Shown one piece after another: positions 17,918 to 27,266 of a stretch of DNA of 64,000 nt. The notes beneath the pieces were generated by a model. The model was not told where the DNA came from, searched no databases, and saw nothing but the letters and a program-made list of their open reading frames with translations. The DNA is from Leptothermofonsia sichuanensis E412 (GTDB lineage Bacteria > Cyanobacteriota > Cyanobacteriia > Leptolyngbyales > Leptolyngbyaceae). The stretch is from the NCBI RefSeq assembly GCF_019891175.1, contig NZ_CP072600.1, forward strand, positions 2,914,001 through 2,978,000, read 5' to 3'. The stretch's first letter is position 1. Every line of letters starts with the position of its first letter. Both the position numbers and the translations under genes were made by a program.

Positions 17918-20257
17918 CTAGTTCCTCAACGGTTTCTTCGTCTTCAACATGTGGGCAATCCGCTCCTGGGTTTTGGGCTGTCCTAACAGGGGAATGAAGG
18001 TTTCCCGTTCCAGTTGCAGCAGGTAGTCTTCGTGGACGAGGGAGGGGGCGGTGAGTTCGCCGCCAGTCATAACGTAGGCGAGACGACCTGCAAGGTAGCG
18101 ATCGTATTCACTGGCATAACCGCTCTGCTGGAAGATGTAAGCTGCCTGCTCCAGCATGGCTCTACCAGGACGACCCAACACCATAATGGAATTTTGCTCC
18201 GGCGGCGGAGTATATCCCACGTAGTCCAGGTGGAGGATTTCGGCTTTGGCGATCGCGAGGCGACGGTCCCCATCCATCACAATTCGGGCATCGCAGGGTA
18301 AGTAGCCCAATTCCTGGGCTTCGTAGGCACTGCCAGAGACTTTTGCCGTGGCAATGGTTTCAAACGCTTTCTGGATAAAAGGCTGAATCTGGCTCAGGGT
18401 TTCGCTGGCGGCCCGCTCCGTTGCCCGTGCCACCATCCGCATAATGCCGCCCGCTCCGGGAATAAGTCCTACTCCCAGTTCAACCAGCCCAATGTAAGTT
18501 TCTGCGGCTGCCACCACCTGGGGACATGCCATCACCAGTTCACAGCCCCCACCGAGGGCACGTCCCTGAACAGCCGCCACAATGGGTTTCGGGAAATAAT
18601 GAATTCGTTGCATCAGGGTTTGGAACTGGATAATCAGTTTCACCAGGGCATCGAAATTTCCAGCCTGTGCCATCATTCCCATTTCTGCCAGGTTTGCCCC
18701 ACCGGAGAAGTGGGCGCTACTGTTACCGATGACCATGCCTTTGAAATCATGGGTTTGCAGCAGGTTCAGTACCTCTTCCAGTCCGTTTACAACGTTTAGG
18801 CTGAGGGTATTGCCTTTGGAGCGAAATTCGTACAGAACCACGCCATCGCCCAGATCCAGCAGAGCCGCTTCAGGATTGTGCCAGAGAACCCGTTGAGGAT
18901 CGGTTTTGATCGCTGTCAAATCGATTTCAGAAGAGATTTCCAGAGGCGTATAGTGCAGTTCTGGCTTGTAGACATGGTGGTTTTTGTAGAAACTTTTGGC
19001 ACACATCTGTTGCATAGTTTCTACCCATGCCGGTACCGGCATTCCTGCGGCTTTCATATCTGTCAGCACTGGTTCAAATCCGAGGGCATCCCAGATTTCA
19101 AAGGGTCCCAGTTCCCAGCCAAACCCCCAGCGCATCGCCCGATCAATGTCAGTGACACAGTTGGCAATTTCGGGAATCCGGTTGGCGCTGTAATTCAAAA
19201 TTGCCAGCGTGGATTGACGGAAAAATTCACCCGCACGACCAGAATCGGCATACAGGGCACGCAGGCGATCGCCCACATCGGGCATCTTCTCGATCACGTC
19301 AATCTCACCCAGATTGGAGGGTCTGGCAGGTTCATAGGCCATGGTTTCTGGGTTGAGTGACAGAATTTCCCCCTTCTGTTTCTTATAAAAACCCTGTCCC
19401 GTCTTTGCCCCCAGAGTGCCTGTTTCGACCAGTTTCTTCAATACATTAGGAACTCGAAATATTTCCCGACTTTCATCGTGGGGAATTGCTGGATAGAGGT
19501 TGTATGCCACATACAACAGGGTATCCAGTCCCACGAGGTCGGCAGTGCGGAAGGTGGCTGATTTGGGTCTTCCAGCGATCGTTCCGGTCAGGGTGTCAAT
19601 TTCTTCAATGGTGTAACCTTGTTCTGTCCAGGCTTTCACCCCCAGCATGGTGACAAACATGCCAATTCGGTTGGCAATGAAGTTGGGGGTATCTTTAGCG
19701 ATGACCACTCCCTTACCCAGATGGATCTGTCCGAACCACTGCATCTGTGCCAAAACCTGTGGATCAGTGTCAGCAGTCGGAATCAGTTCCAGTAGCTTGA
19801 GGTAGCGGGGAGGATTAAAGAAATGGGTACCCAAAAATCGCCTGCGGAAGGATTCCGAACGACCTTCAGCGATCGCATGAATCAGTAATCCACTCGTATT
19901 AGTGGAAACAATTGCATCGTTTCGAATTGTGTCTTCCAACCGCTGCATCAATTGCTTTTTAATATCCAAATTTTCCACTACTGCCTCAATTACCCAATCC
20001 ACTTCGGCAACTCGATGGAAATGATCATCAAAGTTGCCCAGAATCACACGACGGGTAGTTTTTTCCGTAAAAAAGATTGGGGGTGACTGTGTCAATGCCT
20101 TCTTAAAGGCTCCCTCAACCAATTCATTTTTATTGCTGGTTTTCGCTGGTAAATCCAGTAAGTGTACGGTTAAACCCGCATTGGCAAGGTGCGCCGCAAT
20201 TTGAGTTCCCATCACTCCAGCACCCAGAACAGCGGCTGTACGAAACGGTTTGTGCAT
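17918..20257 (-). CDS. fadN: 3-hydroxyacyl-CoA dehydrogenase / enoyl-CoA hydratase, FadN type
   Basis: 779 residues with the dehydrogenase domain first, as in Bacillus FadN and unlike E. coli FadB. The Rossmann motif VLGAGVMGTQIAAHLA starts at residue 9, NTSGL and HFFNPPRY mark the hydroxyacyl-CoA dehydrogenase core, and the two C-terminal helical dehydrogenase domains follow to about 430. From about 470 a crotonase domain contains FSGGANLAEM (oxyanion hole) and ALGGGCELVMACP with GLVELGVGLIPGAGG, which supply the two catalytic glutamates. It would hydrate trans-enoyl-CoA and oxidise the 3-hydroxy product with NAD+. The thiolase gene starts two bases after its stop, so translation is probably coupled. 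Confidence 0.93.
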   Translation of the reverse strand: MHKPFRTAAVLGAGVMGTQIAAHLANAGLTVHLLDLPAKTSNKNELVEGAFKKALTQSPPIFFTEKTTRRVILGNFDDHFHRVAEVDWVIEAVVENLDIKKQLMQRLEDTIRNDAIVSTNTSGLLIHAIAEGRSESFRRRFLGTHFFNPPRYLKLLELIPTADTDPQVLAQMQWFGQIHLGKGVVIAKDTPNFIANRIGMFVTMLGVKAWTEQGYTIEEIDTLTGTIAGRPKSATFRTADLVGLDTLLYVAYNLYPAIPHDESREIFRVPNVLKKLVETGTLGAKTGQGFYKKQKGEILSLNPETMAYEPARPSNLGEIDVIEKMPDVGDRLRALYADSGRAGEFFRQSTLAILNYSANRIPEIANCVTDIDRAMRWGFGWELGPFEIWDALGFEPVLTDMKAAGMPVPAWVETMQQMCAKSFYKNHHVYKPELHYTPLEISSEIDLTAIKTDPQRVLWHNPEAALLDLGDGVVLYEFRSKGNTLSLNVVNGLEEVLNLLQTHDFKGMVIGNSSAHFSGGANLAEMGMMAQAGNFDALVKLIIQFQTLMQRIHYFPKPIVAAVQGRALGGGCELVMACPQVVAAAETYIGLVELGVGLIPGAGGIMRMVARATERAASETLSQIQPFIQKAFETIATAKVSGSAYEAQELGYLPCDARIVMDGDRRLAIAKAEILHLDYVGYTPPPEQNSIMVLGRPGRAMLEQAAYIFQQSGYASEYDRYLAGRLAYVMTGGELTAPSLVHEDYLLQLERETFIPLLGQPKTQERIAHMLKTKKPLRN

Positions 20258-20274
20258 GGTTCAAGTTCTCCATC

Positions 20275-20524
20275 AGTGTGCGAGGCGTTGTTAGTTGTCA
20301 GTTGTCAGTGAGGAGTCAGGAGTCAGGAGAGTTGTTAGTCGGTAGAGACAGGTGTTCGCCTTTGTCGTTTTCGAAGAGTGAGGTGAGTTGCTGGAGAGTG
20401 GCAGGTGGCAGGGGTAGATGGTAGGTGGTAGATGGTAGGTGGCAGGTGGTAAATAATAGGTGTTAAATCATATTCTTCCTTCCTCTGCCTTCTGTTTTCT
20501 GTTTTCTGTTTTCTGTTTTCTGCC
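20275..20524. repeat. Tandem short repeats between fadN and the synthetase-like gene
   Basis: The spacer is almost wholly repetitive: AGTTGTC and GAGTCAG units (20290-20335), variants of GGTAGATGGTAGGTGG (20400-20460), and TTTTCTG in at least four consecutive copies (20488-20522). Such short tandemly repeated repetitive sequences, often with 7-base periods, are known from cyanobacterial spacers. The last repeat runs directly into the C-terminal codons of the synthetase-like ORF, so those codons are probably captured repeat sequence. Confidence 0.75.
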
Positions 20525-22702
20525 TTACCCCGTCCCAATATGACTACTGACCAGTGCCCAATGACTGGCAATCAATAGCCCCAATGTGGTCAGGCGGGGA
20601 TTGAGCGATCGCGCATAGGTGGGACAGGAGGATACCGGGATAGGCGGACAGGATTCAGTAAGTTCTTTTTCGGAAACTTCCTGTGCCTTCGCTGGTTTAT
20701 CTTTGCGTGTCTCATCTCTAAAGAGAGCTTTGATTTCCCGATCGAAGACGGCGATCGCCCGGTTGCGATTAATCTCTCCTGTCGGTGTGAGCAATCCGTT
20801 TTCAACCGTTAATGGAGCATTGATTAACTGGAATTTTTTTACAGTCGCCCAATAAGGTAGATGACAGTTTGCTGCATCAACTAAGGATCTGTATAGATTG
20901 GTGATGCAGGAGTGTTTGAGCAAAGCATCCGAAGGCAAGTCAATTCCAGTTTCCAGAGCATAGTTGTGTAGAGCTTCAAGGTTGGGAAAGATCAGGGCAG
21001 CACAGAATTTTTGTTCGGAACCGACGGCAATCGCCTGCGTGATCAGAGGTGACTGCTTCAATCGCTGCTCGATTGGAATGGGGGTAATATACTTGCCGGT
21101 GGAGAGTTTGAACAGGGCTTTTTTCAGTCCGGTAATCTTTAAAAACCCGTCTTCTGTGAAAGTGCCCAGGTCGCCTGTGTGGAGCCATCCCTGGGCATCA
21201 ATCATTTCTTGAGTTGCCTCAGGGTTTTTGTAGTAGCCCTGAGTCATGTAGGGACCGCGCAGCAGAATTTCCTGATCTGCGGCGATCCCCACCTCAACCC
21301 CTGGAATAGGAACTCCCACTGTTCCAGCACGGTTATAATCACCGCGATTGAAACATACCACTGCACTTGCCTGAGTCAGCCCATAACCGTGCATGGCAGT
21401 AATCCCGGCGGCTGCCAGGGTATTTGCCAGATCTGCTCTGAGGGCAGCCCCCCCGCAAATCAGATACTTAAGCCGACCACCAAACCCATCCCGCCACTTA
21501 GACAACACCAGCCAGTCTGCCAGCTTCAGCATGAATGCATACAGCCCCTTTGGTTGCCGTCCCAGTTCGTATCGTCGGGCAAGATTGAGCGCCCAGTGAA
21601 AGAGAATCCGGCTCAACCATCCCAATTTGCTTCCTTTTTCCAGAATTTTGCTGTAGGTCTTCTCCAATAGAAGTGGCACCGTTGTCAGAATGGTTGGTCG
21701 AAGCTCCCTTAAATGCTTGGTGATTCGATTTGGGGTTGAGAAGTAGATGCTGTGGCCATAACTGATGTGTCCATAAATCATGCACCGCGCCAGAACATGA
21801 TTCAAGGGCAAAAAGGAAAGCACCACTTCCCGGTCACCTTTCTGCAAATCCTGGATGCAGGCAAAGGAGGTTAATGCATTGGCTGAAAGGTTTTCGTGGG
21901 TCAACATTACGCCCTGAAGTTGCCCTGCTTCATCGGGAATATAGATCAGGGTAGCGAGCTGATCGGGGGTGAGGGATGCCCGCAGTTGTTGCGATCGCAC
22001 CTCTGAAACCTGAGTTTCTCCTCTGGCGCGAATTTCATCCAACGAGAAGACCTGGATCGACTGGGGTGGGCGAGAATGGGGATGCTCCAGATGGGCAGGA
22101 TGGAGCAGCATTGGAATATTCAGTCCAGTGGATTCTGTCAGGGTTGCTGTATCAGCTTTCTGAGAAGCGGTTCTGAGGGGATCTGAGGCAGTCACCTGGG
22201 CAGCCATGGAGACACCTGTCTCCGGCCACTTGGGAGGGACTTCCGCCACAATAATCCACTTCAGATCAGGCGCATCCTGCAAGTACGGCACAATCTGATC
22301 CAGCAGATCCTGATTGGAGATGATCAATGTACTTGCTTCACTGTGCCGCAACACAAACAAAATGTGCTCCAGGGTCTGGGTCAGATCAATTGGAACATTC
22401 ACCAGACCCGCCAGAAGCGTTGCCATATCTGCAATGCAGAAATTAATGTCACTATGCATTAATAAAGCGACACGGCTACCCGGTTGTAATCCCAGTTCCC
22501 GCAGTCCCAGGGCAACCGTTTCAACCGCGAACCGAAATGCCTGATTGGAAATGGGCTTCCAACCTGCCTCAGTCCACTGATTAAATGCCTGGGCATTGGG
22601 GGCTACATTGCATCCTTCATCCAGTAAAGAAGGCAATGTTCGTCCTAAAAATAATTCTCCGGAATTTGGGGGAGCCTGGTAAGTCTTTTCAATCCATACC
22701 AT
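20525..22702 (-). CDS. Long-chain acyl-CoA synthetase-like protein with degenerate adenylation motifs
   Basis: About 725 residues. The ATG at 22702 (MVWIEKTYQAPP) is preferred over a TTG nine bases upstream. It has the fold and order of long-chain acyl-CoA synthetases, but key motifs are altered. The phosphate loop, normally YTSGTTG-PKGVMLTH, reads IYIPDEAGQLQGVMLTHENL. The YG-TE motif reads YGLTQAS. The usual ITDRKK reads ITGLKKALFK. The catalytic-lysine region reads LTPTGEINRNRA instead of the usual LTPT-K-KR. TGDLG and STGKYITP remain. It may be a pseudoenzyme or have another acyl-binding role, although its position at the head of a beta-oxidation operon suggests fatty-acid activation. The last 15 or so residues are encoded by spacer-like repeats. 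Confidence 0.8.
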   Translation of the reverse strand: MVWIEKTYQAPPNSGELFLGRTLPSLLDEGCNVAPNAQAFNQWTEAGWKPISNQAFRFAVETVALGLRELGLQPGSRVALLMHSDINFCIADMATLLAGLVNVPIDLTQTLEHILFVLRHSEASTLIISNQDLLDQIVPYLQDAPDLKWIIVAEVPPKWPETGVSMAAQVTASDPLRTASQKADTATLTESTGLNIPMLLHPAHLEHPHSRPPQSIQVFSLDEIRARGETQVSEVRSQQLRASLTPDQLATLIYIPDEAGQLQGVMLTHENLSANALTSFACIQDLQKGDREVVLSFLPLNHVLARCMIYGHISYGHSIYFSTPNRITKHLRELRPTILTTVPLLLEKTYSKILEKGSKLGWLSRILFHWALNLARRYELGRQPKGLYAFMLKLADWLVLSKWRDGFGGRLKYLICGGAALRADLANTLAAAGITAMHGYGLTQASAVVCFNRGDYNRAGTVGVPIPGVEVGIAADQEILLRGPYMTQGYYKNPEATQEMIDAQGWLHTGDLGTFTEDGFLKITGLKKALFKLSTGKYITPIPIEQRLKQSPLITQAIAVGSEQKFCAALIFPNLEALHNYALETGIDLPSDALLKHSCITNLYRSLVDAANCHLPYWATVKKFQLINAPLTVENGLLTPTGEINRNRAIAVFDREIKALFRDETRKDKPAKAQEVSEKELTESCPPIPVSSCPTYARSLNPRLTTLGLLIASHWALVSSHIGTG

Positions 22703-23342
22703 CTTCCTCAAGAAGAGCTAAAACTCTTCTCCTCACTAAAGGGTTATTTCTGTTTTTTTAGCTAAACCGAAGCCTGAGGTTCAGCAGCAACATTGAAATG
22801 AAGGGGGCAATTCAATGCAACTTATGACCTTTCATCCTGTTTGAAAATCAGTGCTTTCGTCTATCTGACATTGCAGTCAAATGACTCGCAATACATGACA
22901 GGTAAACGATGTTAACAGAGAACTCATTAACCAACTTAAATACCCTGAGATGCTGGCTTCTGAATACCTGAGTTTGTTTTTTACATACTCTTTTGATCTG
23001 GTTTTGATCTGGTATTATTTGAGCTGGGAACTAGAGCAGTAGTTTCCAGTATCGATAGCTTTTGTGTAGCCTGATCATTGCTTTCTACTGCTGAGGTTCA
23101 CTCCTCAACCCGCATTACTCTACTGAATGACTGATCATCATTCAATGGAGGTTTCCCCGGTAAAATTCAGTCTAGCTTACAGATTTAGTAATCTGTGTGT
23201 TCTTATACATTTCTTGAATAAAGGTATTATTTTATCCAACTGGCTAATAACGCCATGTGCAACCTGGAAGCCAGGAACCCCGATGTTTTGTTGGCTTCAG
23301 TATAAAATAGAACCCTCATTCAGCCAGTCAGTCAGTAACCCC
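22703..23342. other. Long spacer, promoter side of the beta-oxidation operon
   Basis: No credible gene was found in these 640 bases. They must contain the promoter of the minus-strand synthetase-like gene. Visible structures are a GATCTGGT direct repeat near 22995-23012, the inverted repeat TGAATGA…TCATTCA near 23123-23143, and, at about 23244-23275, the string AATAACGCCATGTGCAACCT, which recurs at about 61220. The open frame at 23127-23354 reads through this repeat and was not accepted as a gene. Confidence 0.5.
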
Positions 23343-24164
23343 TCAGTAAAGTAACATTGTCAGGCGTTTGCGGTAGTCTCTGGTCAGGGGGTGATCATCC
23401 CCCAGAATATCAAACACTGCCAGCATGGCTTTTCTGGCACCGTCATTCTGGAACCGGCGATCGCGGCTGACAATGTCCAGAAGTTGCTGCAAGCCCGCCT
23501 CATAGTTTTCCTCCAGAATCTGCTGCACGGCTTGCTGAAATTGTCGATCCAGGTCACTGTCTCCCCTGGGCTGATTGACCATACGTTTGAACCCGATCAA
23601 TGCCCTGAGCGTTTTGACATGGGGAAAGTGGGCTTTGTCCTGGTCGGGAATCGATGATAGTAATGTCTCAGCCGTTTCGAGTTGACCCGCTTCCAGATAG
23701 AAATTGGCGGCTTCCAGGGTGAGTTTGCGATCGCCTGGATATTGCTTTAACAAGGCTTCCAGACGAGCCTGAGCCTGCTCTACCTGCCCCATTGCTGCCT
23801 CCTTATAGAGGGCTTCCAGGGACTCGTCGAGCGCAGACTTCAGGTTGAGTTGAGCCAGAAGTTCTCGTAATTGCGGTTCGGGCAGGACTCCTACAAACCC
23901 CTGATTCACCTGACCATCCAGAACAATCCGAACGTCAGGAACCCCCTCAACCCCGTATTCATGAGCAAGATCTGGATTCTGGTCAATATCAACCTTTGCC
24001 AGAACAAAATCATACTCCTGCACCAGCTTTTCCAGCATGGGCTTGAGCATCTGGCAGGGGCCGCACCAGGTCGCAAAAAAATCAACAAGAACGGGTTTTT
24101 CGTAGGACTTCTGGATCACCTCTGTGGCGAAGCGATCGCGGTTGACTGAAATTGAAGACCCCAT
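23343..24164 (-). CDS. Thioredoxin-domain protein with tetratricopeptide-like C-terminus (YbbN/CnoX-like)
   Basis: 273 residues. Residues 1-110 form a thioredoxin domain with a complete active site, FFATWCGPCQMLKP (C34, C37), and the cis-proline region GVEGVPD. Residues 115-270 are helical repeats (ALYKEAAMGQVEQAQARLE onward) as in YbbN/CnoX, a holdase that hands oxidised clients to GroEL. E. coli CnoX lacks the CXXC motif, so this version may also reduce disulfides. The Dps gene lies 3 bases upstream on the same strand, which points to joint expression in oxidative or starvation stress. Confidence 0.88.
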   Translation of the reverse strand: MGSSISVNRDRFATEVIQKSYEKPVLVDFFATWCGPCQMLKPMLEKLVQEYDFVLAKVDIDQNPDLAHEYGVEGVPDVRIVLDGQVNQGFVGVLPEPQLRELLAQLNLKSALDESLEALYKEAAMGQVEQAQARLEALLKQYPGDRKLTLEAANFYLEAGQLETAETLLSSIPDQDKAHFPHVKTLRALIGFKRMVNQPRGDSDLDRQFQQAVQQILEENYEAGLQQLLDIVSRDRRFQNDGARKAMLAVFDILGDDHPLTRDYRKRLTMLLY

Positions 24165-24167
24165 ACT

Positions 24168-24851
24168 TTAACTTTTGGCTTTTCCTTTCTTACCGGCTGA
24201 CTTTGTGGTTGTTTTTGTGGCTTTAGGTTTTGCAGACGTTGCCTTCGTGGTGGCGGGTTTTGCCGTCGCCTTAGCAGCACTTGTTCTGGCGGTTTTTGGT
24301 GCCGTTTTCGAGGTTCCGTCAGCACCATTGTCAGATTCTATAGACTCGCTCCCCTGCAAATGAGCCTCCAGAAACCACAATCGCATGTCAATGGTTCTCG
24401 AAATCTCGGTGTAGAGGTCAGCCGTGTCAGCATCTCCCATGTCATCTGTCTGGTCAATGCTGGTGCGTAAATGTCTGGCATAGGGGGCGTAACGGTCTGC
24501 CAGGGCAGTGATGTGGTCCTTCCCATCCAGAATGGTGAGTGGGTATTCCGGCAAAATTGAATTTTGGGCAGCTATTCGAGCAGTTCCCATCGCAACCCCT
24601 CCCAGGGCAGTGACCCGTTCCGCAACCATGTCGATATACTCGTCCAGTTCACTGGCCATTTCATCAAACAGTTCATGCAACTGGTAAAAATCCAGCCCCT
24701 TGACATTCCAGTGTGCCTGCTTGACCTGGGTTTTCAAATCTAATGTTGCTGCCAATGTTTGATTGAGCAAGGCAATAATCTCCGAGCGCTGTTTCTCAGG
24801 AATATCGATACGAGTCGGATGCAGAATTTGTTTGTTACTGTTACTGCCCAT
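24168..24851 (-). CDS. dps: Dps-family ferritin-like protein with a basic, histone-like C-terminal tail
   Basis: 227 residues against about 160-180 for common Dps. The ferroxidase residues all appear with standard spacing: H47 in AHWN, H59, D63, D74 and E78. It should form a 12-subunit shell that oxidises Fe(II) with peroxide and protects DNA. From about residue 175 the chain becomes a low-complexity tail of Lys, Ala, Thr and Pro (TKATSAKPKATKTTTKSAG), resembling histone H1 tails and well suited to non-specific DNA binding. The thioredoxin-TPR gene follows 3 bases later. The Dps fold is certain; DNA binding through the tail is inference. Confidence 0.92.
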   Translation of the reverse strand: MGSNSNKQILHPTRIDIPEKQRSEIIALLNQTLAATLDLKTQVKQAHWNVKGLDFYQLHELFDEMASELDEYIDMVAERVTALGGVAMGTARIAAQNSILPEYPLTILDGKDHITALADRYAPYARHLRTSIDQTDDMGDADTADLYTEISRTIDMRLWFLEAHLQGSESIESDNGADGTSKTAPKTARTSAAKATAKPATTKATSAKPKATKTTTKSAGKKGKAKS

Positions 24852-25416
24852 AGATTTTTACCCCCATTGAGTCTGTAGCTGATGCAAGCCAGGAGAATGA
24901 TGTAGAAAAGGTACCTCAAATCTATCTTAAAAATTAGTTTTGGCAGCAATGTTTTTATGTCGCCATCCCAAATTTGATGAGTAGAGGCAGATTTTATGGG
25001 TGTTGCTGAATAGCCGTATGAATTGGAACGGAGTTTCAATTCATACAACCTTTGAAACTTCACCACAGAGACACAGAGGGCGCTGAGGAATGGCTCTGTG
25101 TTCTCCGTGTCCCGTGTTGGACCTATAAGATTTTCAGTTTATTGAATCTCCAATTCTCCGTCTTGGATCGAGGCAGTTCTGCAAGGTTATCTGCGGGCAT
25201 CCAAGGCGCAGAATGGAAATCTAGAGTTGCAGGTATACTGATGTTCCGTAGTGCATGAGAAACGGCCTACGAAAATCTACGGATAGAGTTAAGTATGTTT
25301 TTAAAGAAGTAATAAAGTTTTGCTGAATCACCCGGATCTGCTGGCTCTGTAGTTGAAGATGGAAATGCGACTCTGTGCCATTGTTGGCACCAGCTTTGAT
25401 TTGCAGGTAACAGTTA
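24852..25416. other. Spacer with two dispersed palindromic repeats
   Basis: These 565 bases carry no supported gene. They hold a copy of the GTTGCTGAATAGC repeat (24999-25050), with inverted arms GTATGAATTG and CAATTCATAC, followed directly by a copy of the CACCACAGAGACACAGAG family (25053-25130). The remainder (25130-25400) should contain the promoters of the divergent dps and subtilase genes, but no confident box was seen. Confidence 0.6.
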
Positions 25417-27174
25417 ATGACAGGGATTTCAGGATTGCCTGGTCACTCCACACTCTGGAGGGTCAGCGACTTTTATCCCCATTCGGGATTTTCCTATGCC
25501 GATGGTTTTGGTTGGGGGGACCTTTCCATTTCAGGCGATCGCGCCACCCGCGATTTGTCAGGTTGTTCGTTCCCCAAATCCAGATTCCACGCCTGTTCCA
25601 CTGAAACCCTGACCAGGGCTGGGGAAGCAACGGCAGGGGTGTTTCGCTCAGGAAACAGGCTCCATGCGGCTTACCGCAACGATACACACGGGTTCTATCC
25701 TGTACGGTTCAGTCATCAGGTCAACTGGGATATATCTGTCGATGACTACCCCGTCAATCTGGGTCCGCCCAGCCCGTTCCGTTCCCCCCTCAGAAGTCCC
25801 ACGCCGGACCCGTTCAGGCTGGCAGCTAGCCCCGTTTCTATTCGCTCTCCCCAGGCTACAGCAACTTTGCCAGTCAACCCGACCAGTGGTTCCCTGGCCA
25901 ATGCCCAGGATCTTGGTACTTTAAGCGGTTCTCTGGTCCTCAACGATTTTGTTGGGACTGCTGACCCCAATGACTATTACCGCTTTACCCTTGCAACCAC
26001 CAGTGATTTCAGTCTTTCTCTCACGAATCTGACTGCCGATGCCGATGTGCAACTACTCAATGGCAGCGGCACTCTGATTGCCCGTTCGGCTACCAGTGGT
26101 ACCAGCCCAGAATCGATTATTCGGACATTGGCAACAGGCACCTACTATATCCGGGTTTATCAATTCAGGGGCGACACCAACTATACGCTCAGCCTTTCGG
26201 CAACCCGCGCCAATCTGGGGGCAGACTACAGCCCTGACTCTGGCTATGGGCTGGTAAATGCCGCAGCGGCGGTGGCTCAGGCACTGGGACAGCCCGCGTT
26301 TCCAGCCGTTGCCAGCCTGGGTGGCACCCACTGGGGACTGGATCTGATGAATGTGCCTGAAGTGTGGGCGATGGGCTATACCGGACAGGGAATCACCGTT
26401 GCGGTTGTGGATAGTGGGGTTGACTATAACCATCCTGATTTAAGAAATAACATCTGGGTCAATGCCCGTGAAATTCCGGGTAACGGGATTGACGATGACG
26501 GCAATGGCTATATCGATGATGTCCGGGGATGGGACTTTGTCAATAACGACAATACCCCCTCCGATCTTTATGGACATGGAACTCATATCGCTGGAATTAT
26601 TGCTGCGGCCAATAACGGTTCTGGCGTGACAGGTGTTGCCTATAATGCTCAGATTATGCCGGTGCGGGTTCTGGATGAAGCCGGGTTTGGTAACTATGCA
26701 GAGATTGCGGCAGGAATTCGCTATGCTGCCAATAACGGTGCCCATGTCATCAATCTGAGTCTCGGTGGTATGGGCGTTTCTAATGAAATATCAACAGCGA
26801 TTCAATATGCAACCGGACTGGGGGCTGTCGTGGTCATCTCCTCAGGCAATGGGGGTGCCAGCCAACCCAGTTTCCCTGCCAATTTGACCCATCAGTGGGG
26901 AACCTCTGTGGGTGCGATTGACAGTAATCAACAAATCGCCAGTTTTTCCAATCGTGCTGGGGCGGCTGTCGTGAACTATGTGGTCGCCCCTGGCGTCAGT
27001 ATCTACTCGACAACCCCTAACAACACCTATCAGTACTATAGTGGCACCTCAATGGCAGCCCCCTATGTTGCTGGCGTGGCTGCCCTCATTCTGAGTGCCA
27101 ATCCAGCCCTGACCCCTGCTCAGGTCGTTAGTTTGTTAACGAGTACGGCGAATCCTGGCGCAATCCGGGTTTAG
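25417..27174 (+). CDS. Subtilisin-like (S8) serine protease with PPC domain
   Basis: Up to 585 residues. The triad is clear: Asp in VAVVDSGVDYNHPDL (about 333), His in GHGTHIAGII (about 390) and Ser in GTSMAAPYVAGVA (about 548). A pre-peptidase C-terminal (PPC) beta domain lies before the catalytic domain (about 165-265; LGTLSGSLVLNDF to YTLSLSATRA). A linker with GYGLVNAAAAVAQALG follows, an arrangement I associate with cyanobacterial secreted subtilases. The first 130 or so residues have no signal peptide and read unnaturally, so the true start is uncertain and an upstream frameshift is possible. Neighbours are convergent urtE and divergent dps, with no evident functional link. Confidence 0.85.
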   Translation: MTGISGLPGHSTLWRVSDFYPHSGFSYADGFGWGDLSISGDRATRDLSGCSFPKSRFHACSTETLTRAGEATAGVFRSGNRLHAAYRNDTHGFYPVRFSHQVNWDISVDDYPVNLGPPSPFRSPLRSPTPDPFRLAASPVSIRSPQATATLPVNPTSGSLANAQDLGTLSGSLVLNDFVGTADPNDYYRFTLATTSDFSLSLTNLTADADVQLLNGSGTLIARSATSGTSPESIIRTLATGTYYIRVYQFRGDTNYTLSLSATRANLGADYSPDSGYGLVNAAAAVAQALGQPAFPAVASLGGTHWGLDLMNVPEVWAMGYTGQGITVAVVDSGVDYNHPDLRNNIWVNAREIPGNGIDDDGNGYIDDVRGWDFVNNDNTPSDLYGHGTHIAGIIAAANNGSGVTGVAYNAQIMPVRVLDEAGFGNYAEIAAGIRYAANNGAHVINLSLGGMGVSNEISTAIQYATGLGAVVVISSGNGGASQPSFPANLTHQWGTSVGAIDSNQQIASFSNRAGAAVVNYVVAPGVSIYSTTPNNTYQYYSGTSMAAPYVAGVAALILSANPALTPAQVVSLLTSTANPGAIRV

Positions 27175-27266
27175 GGCAGGGACTGGCTGAAAAAGAAAAC
27201 GTCCCTGACATCTCCTGCTCCACTGAATATCGGATTTACCTTCTCAGTAGAACACAAATCCGCTGT

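Noticed and set aside
23127-23354. 75-codon plus-strand ORF in the fadD-like/ybbN spacer.
   Set aside because: It reads through a dispersed repeat also found near 61220 and lacks a ribosome-binding site or recognisable family.
24175-24363. Plus-strand ORF rich in Val, Ala and Phe that looks like a membrane peptide.
   Set aside because: It is the antisense of the Lys/Ala-rich Dps tail; the hydrophobic look is a by-product of that composition.
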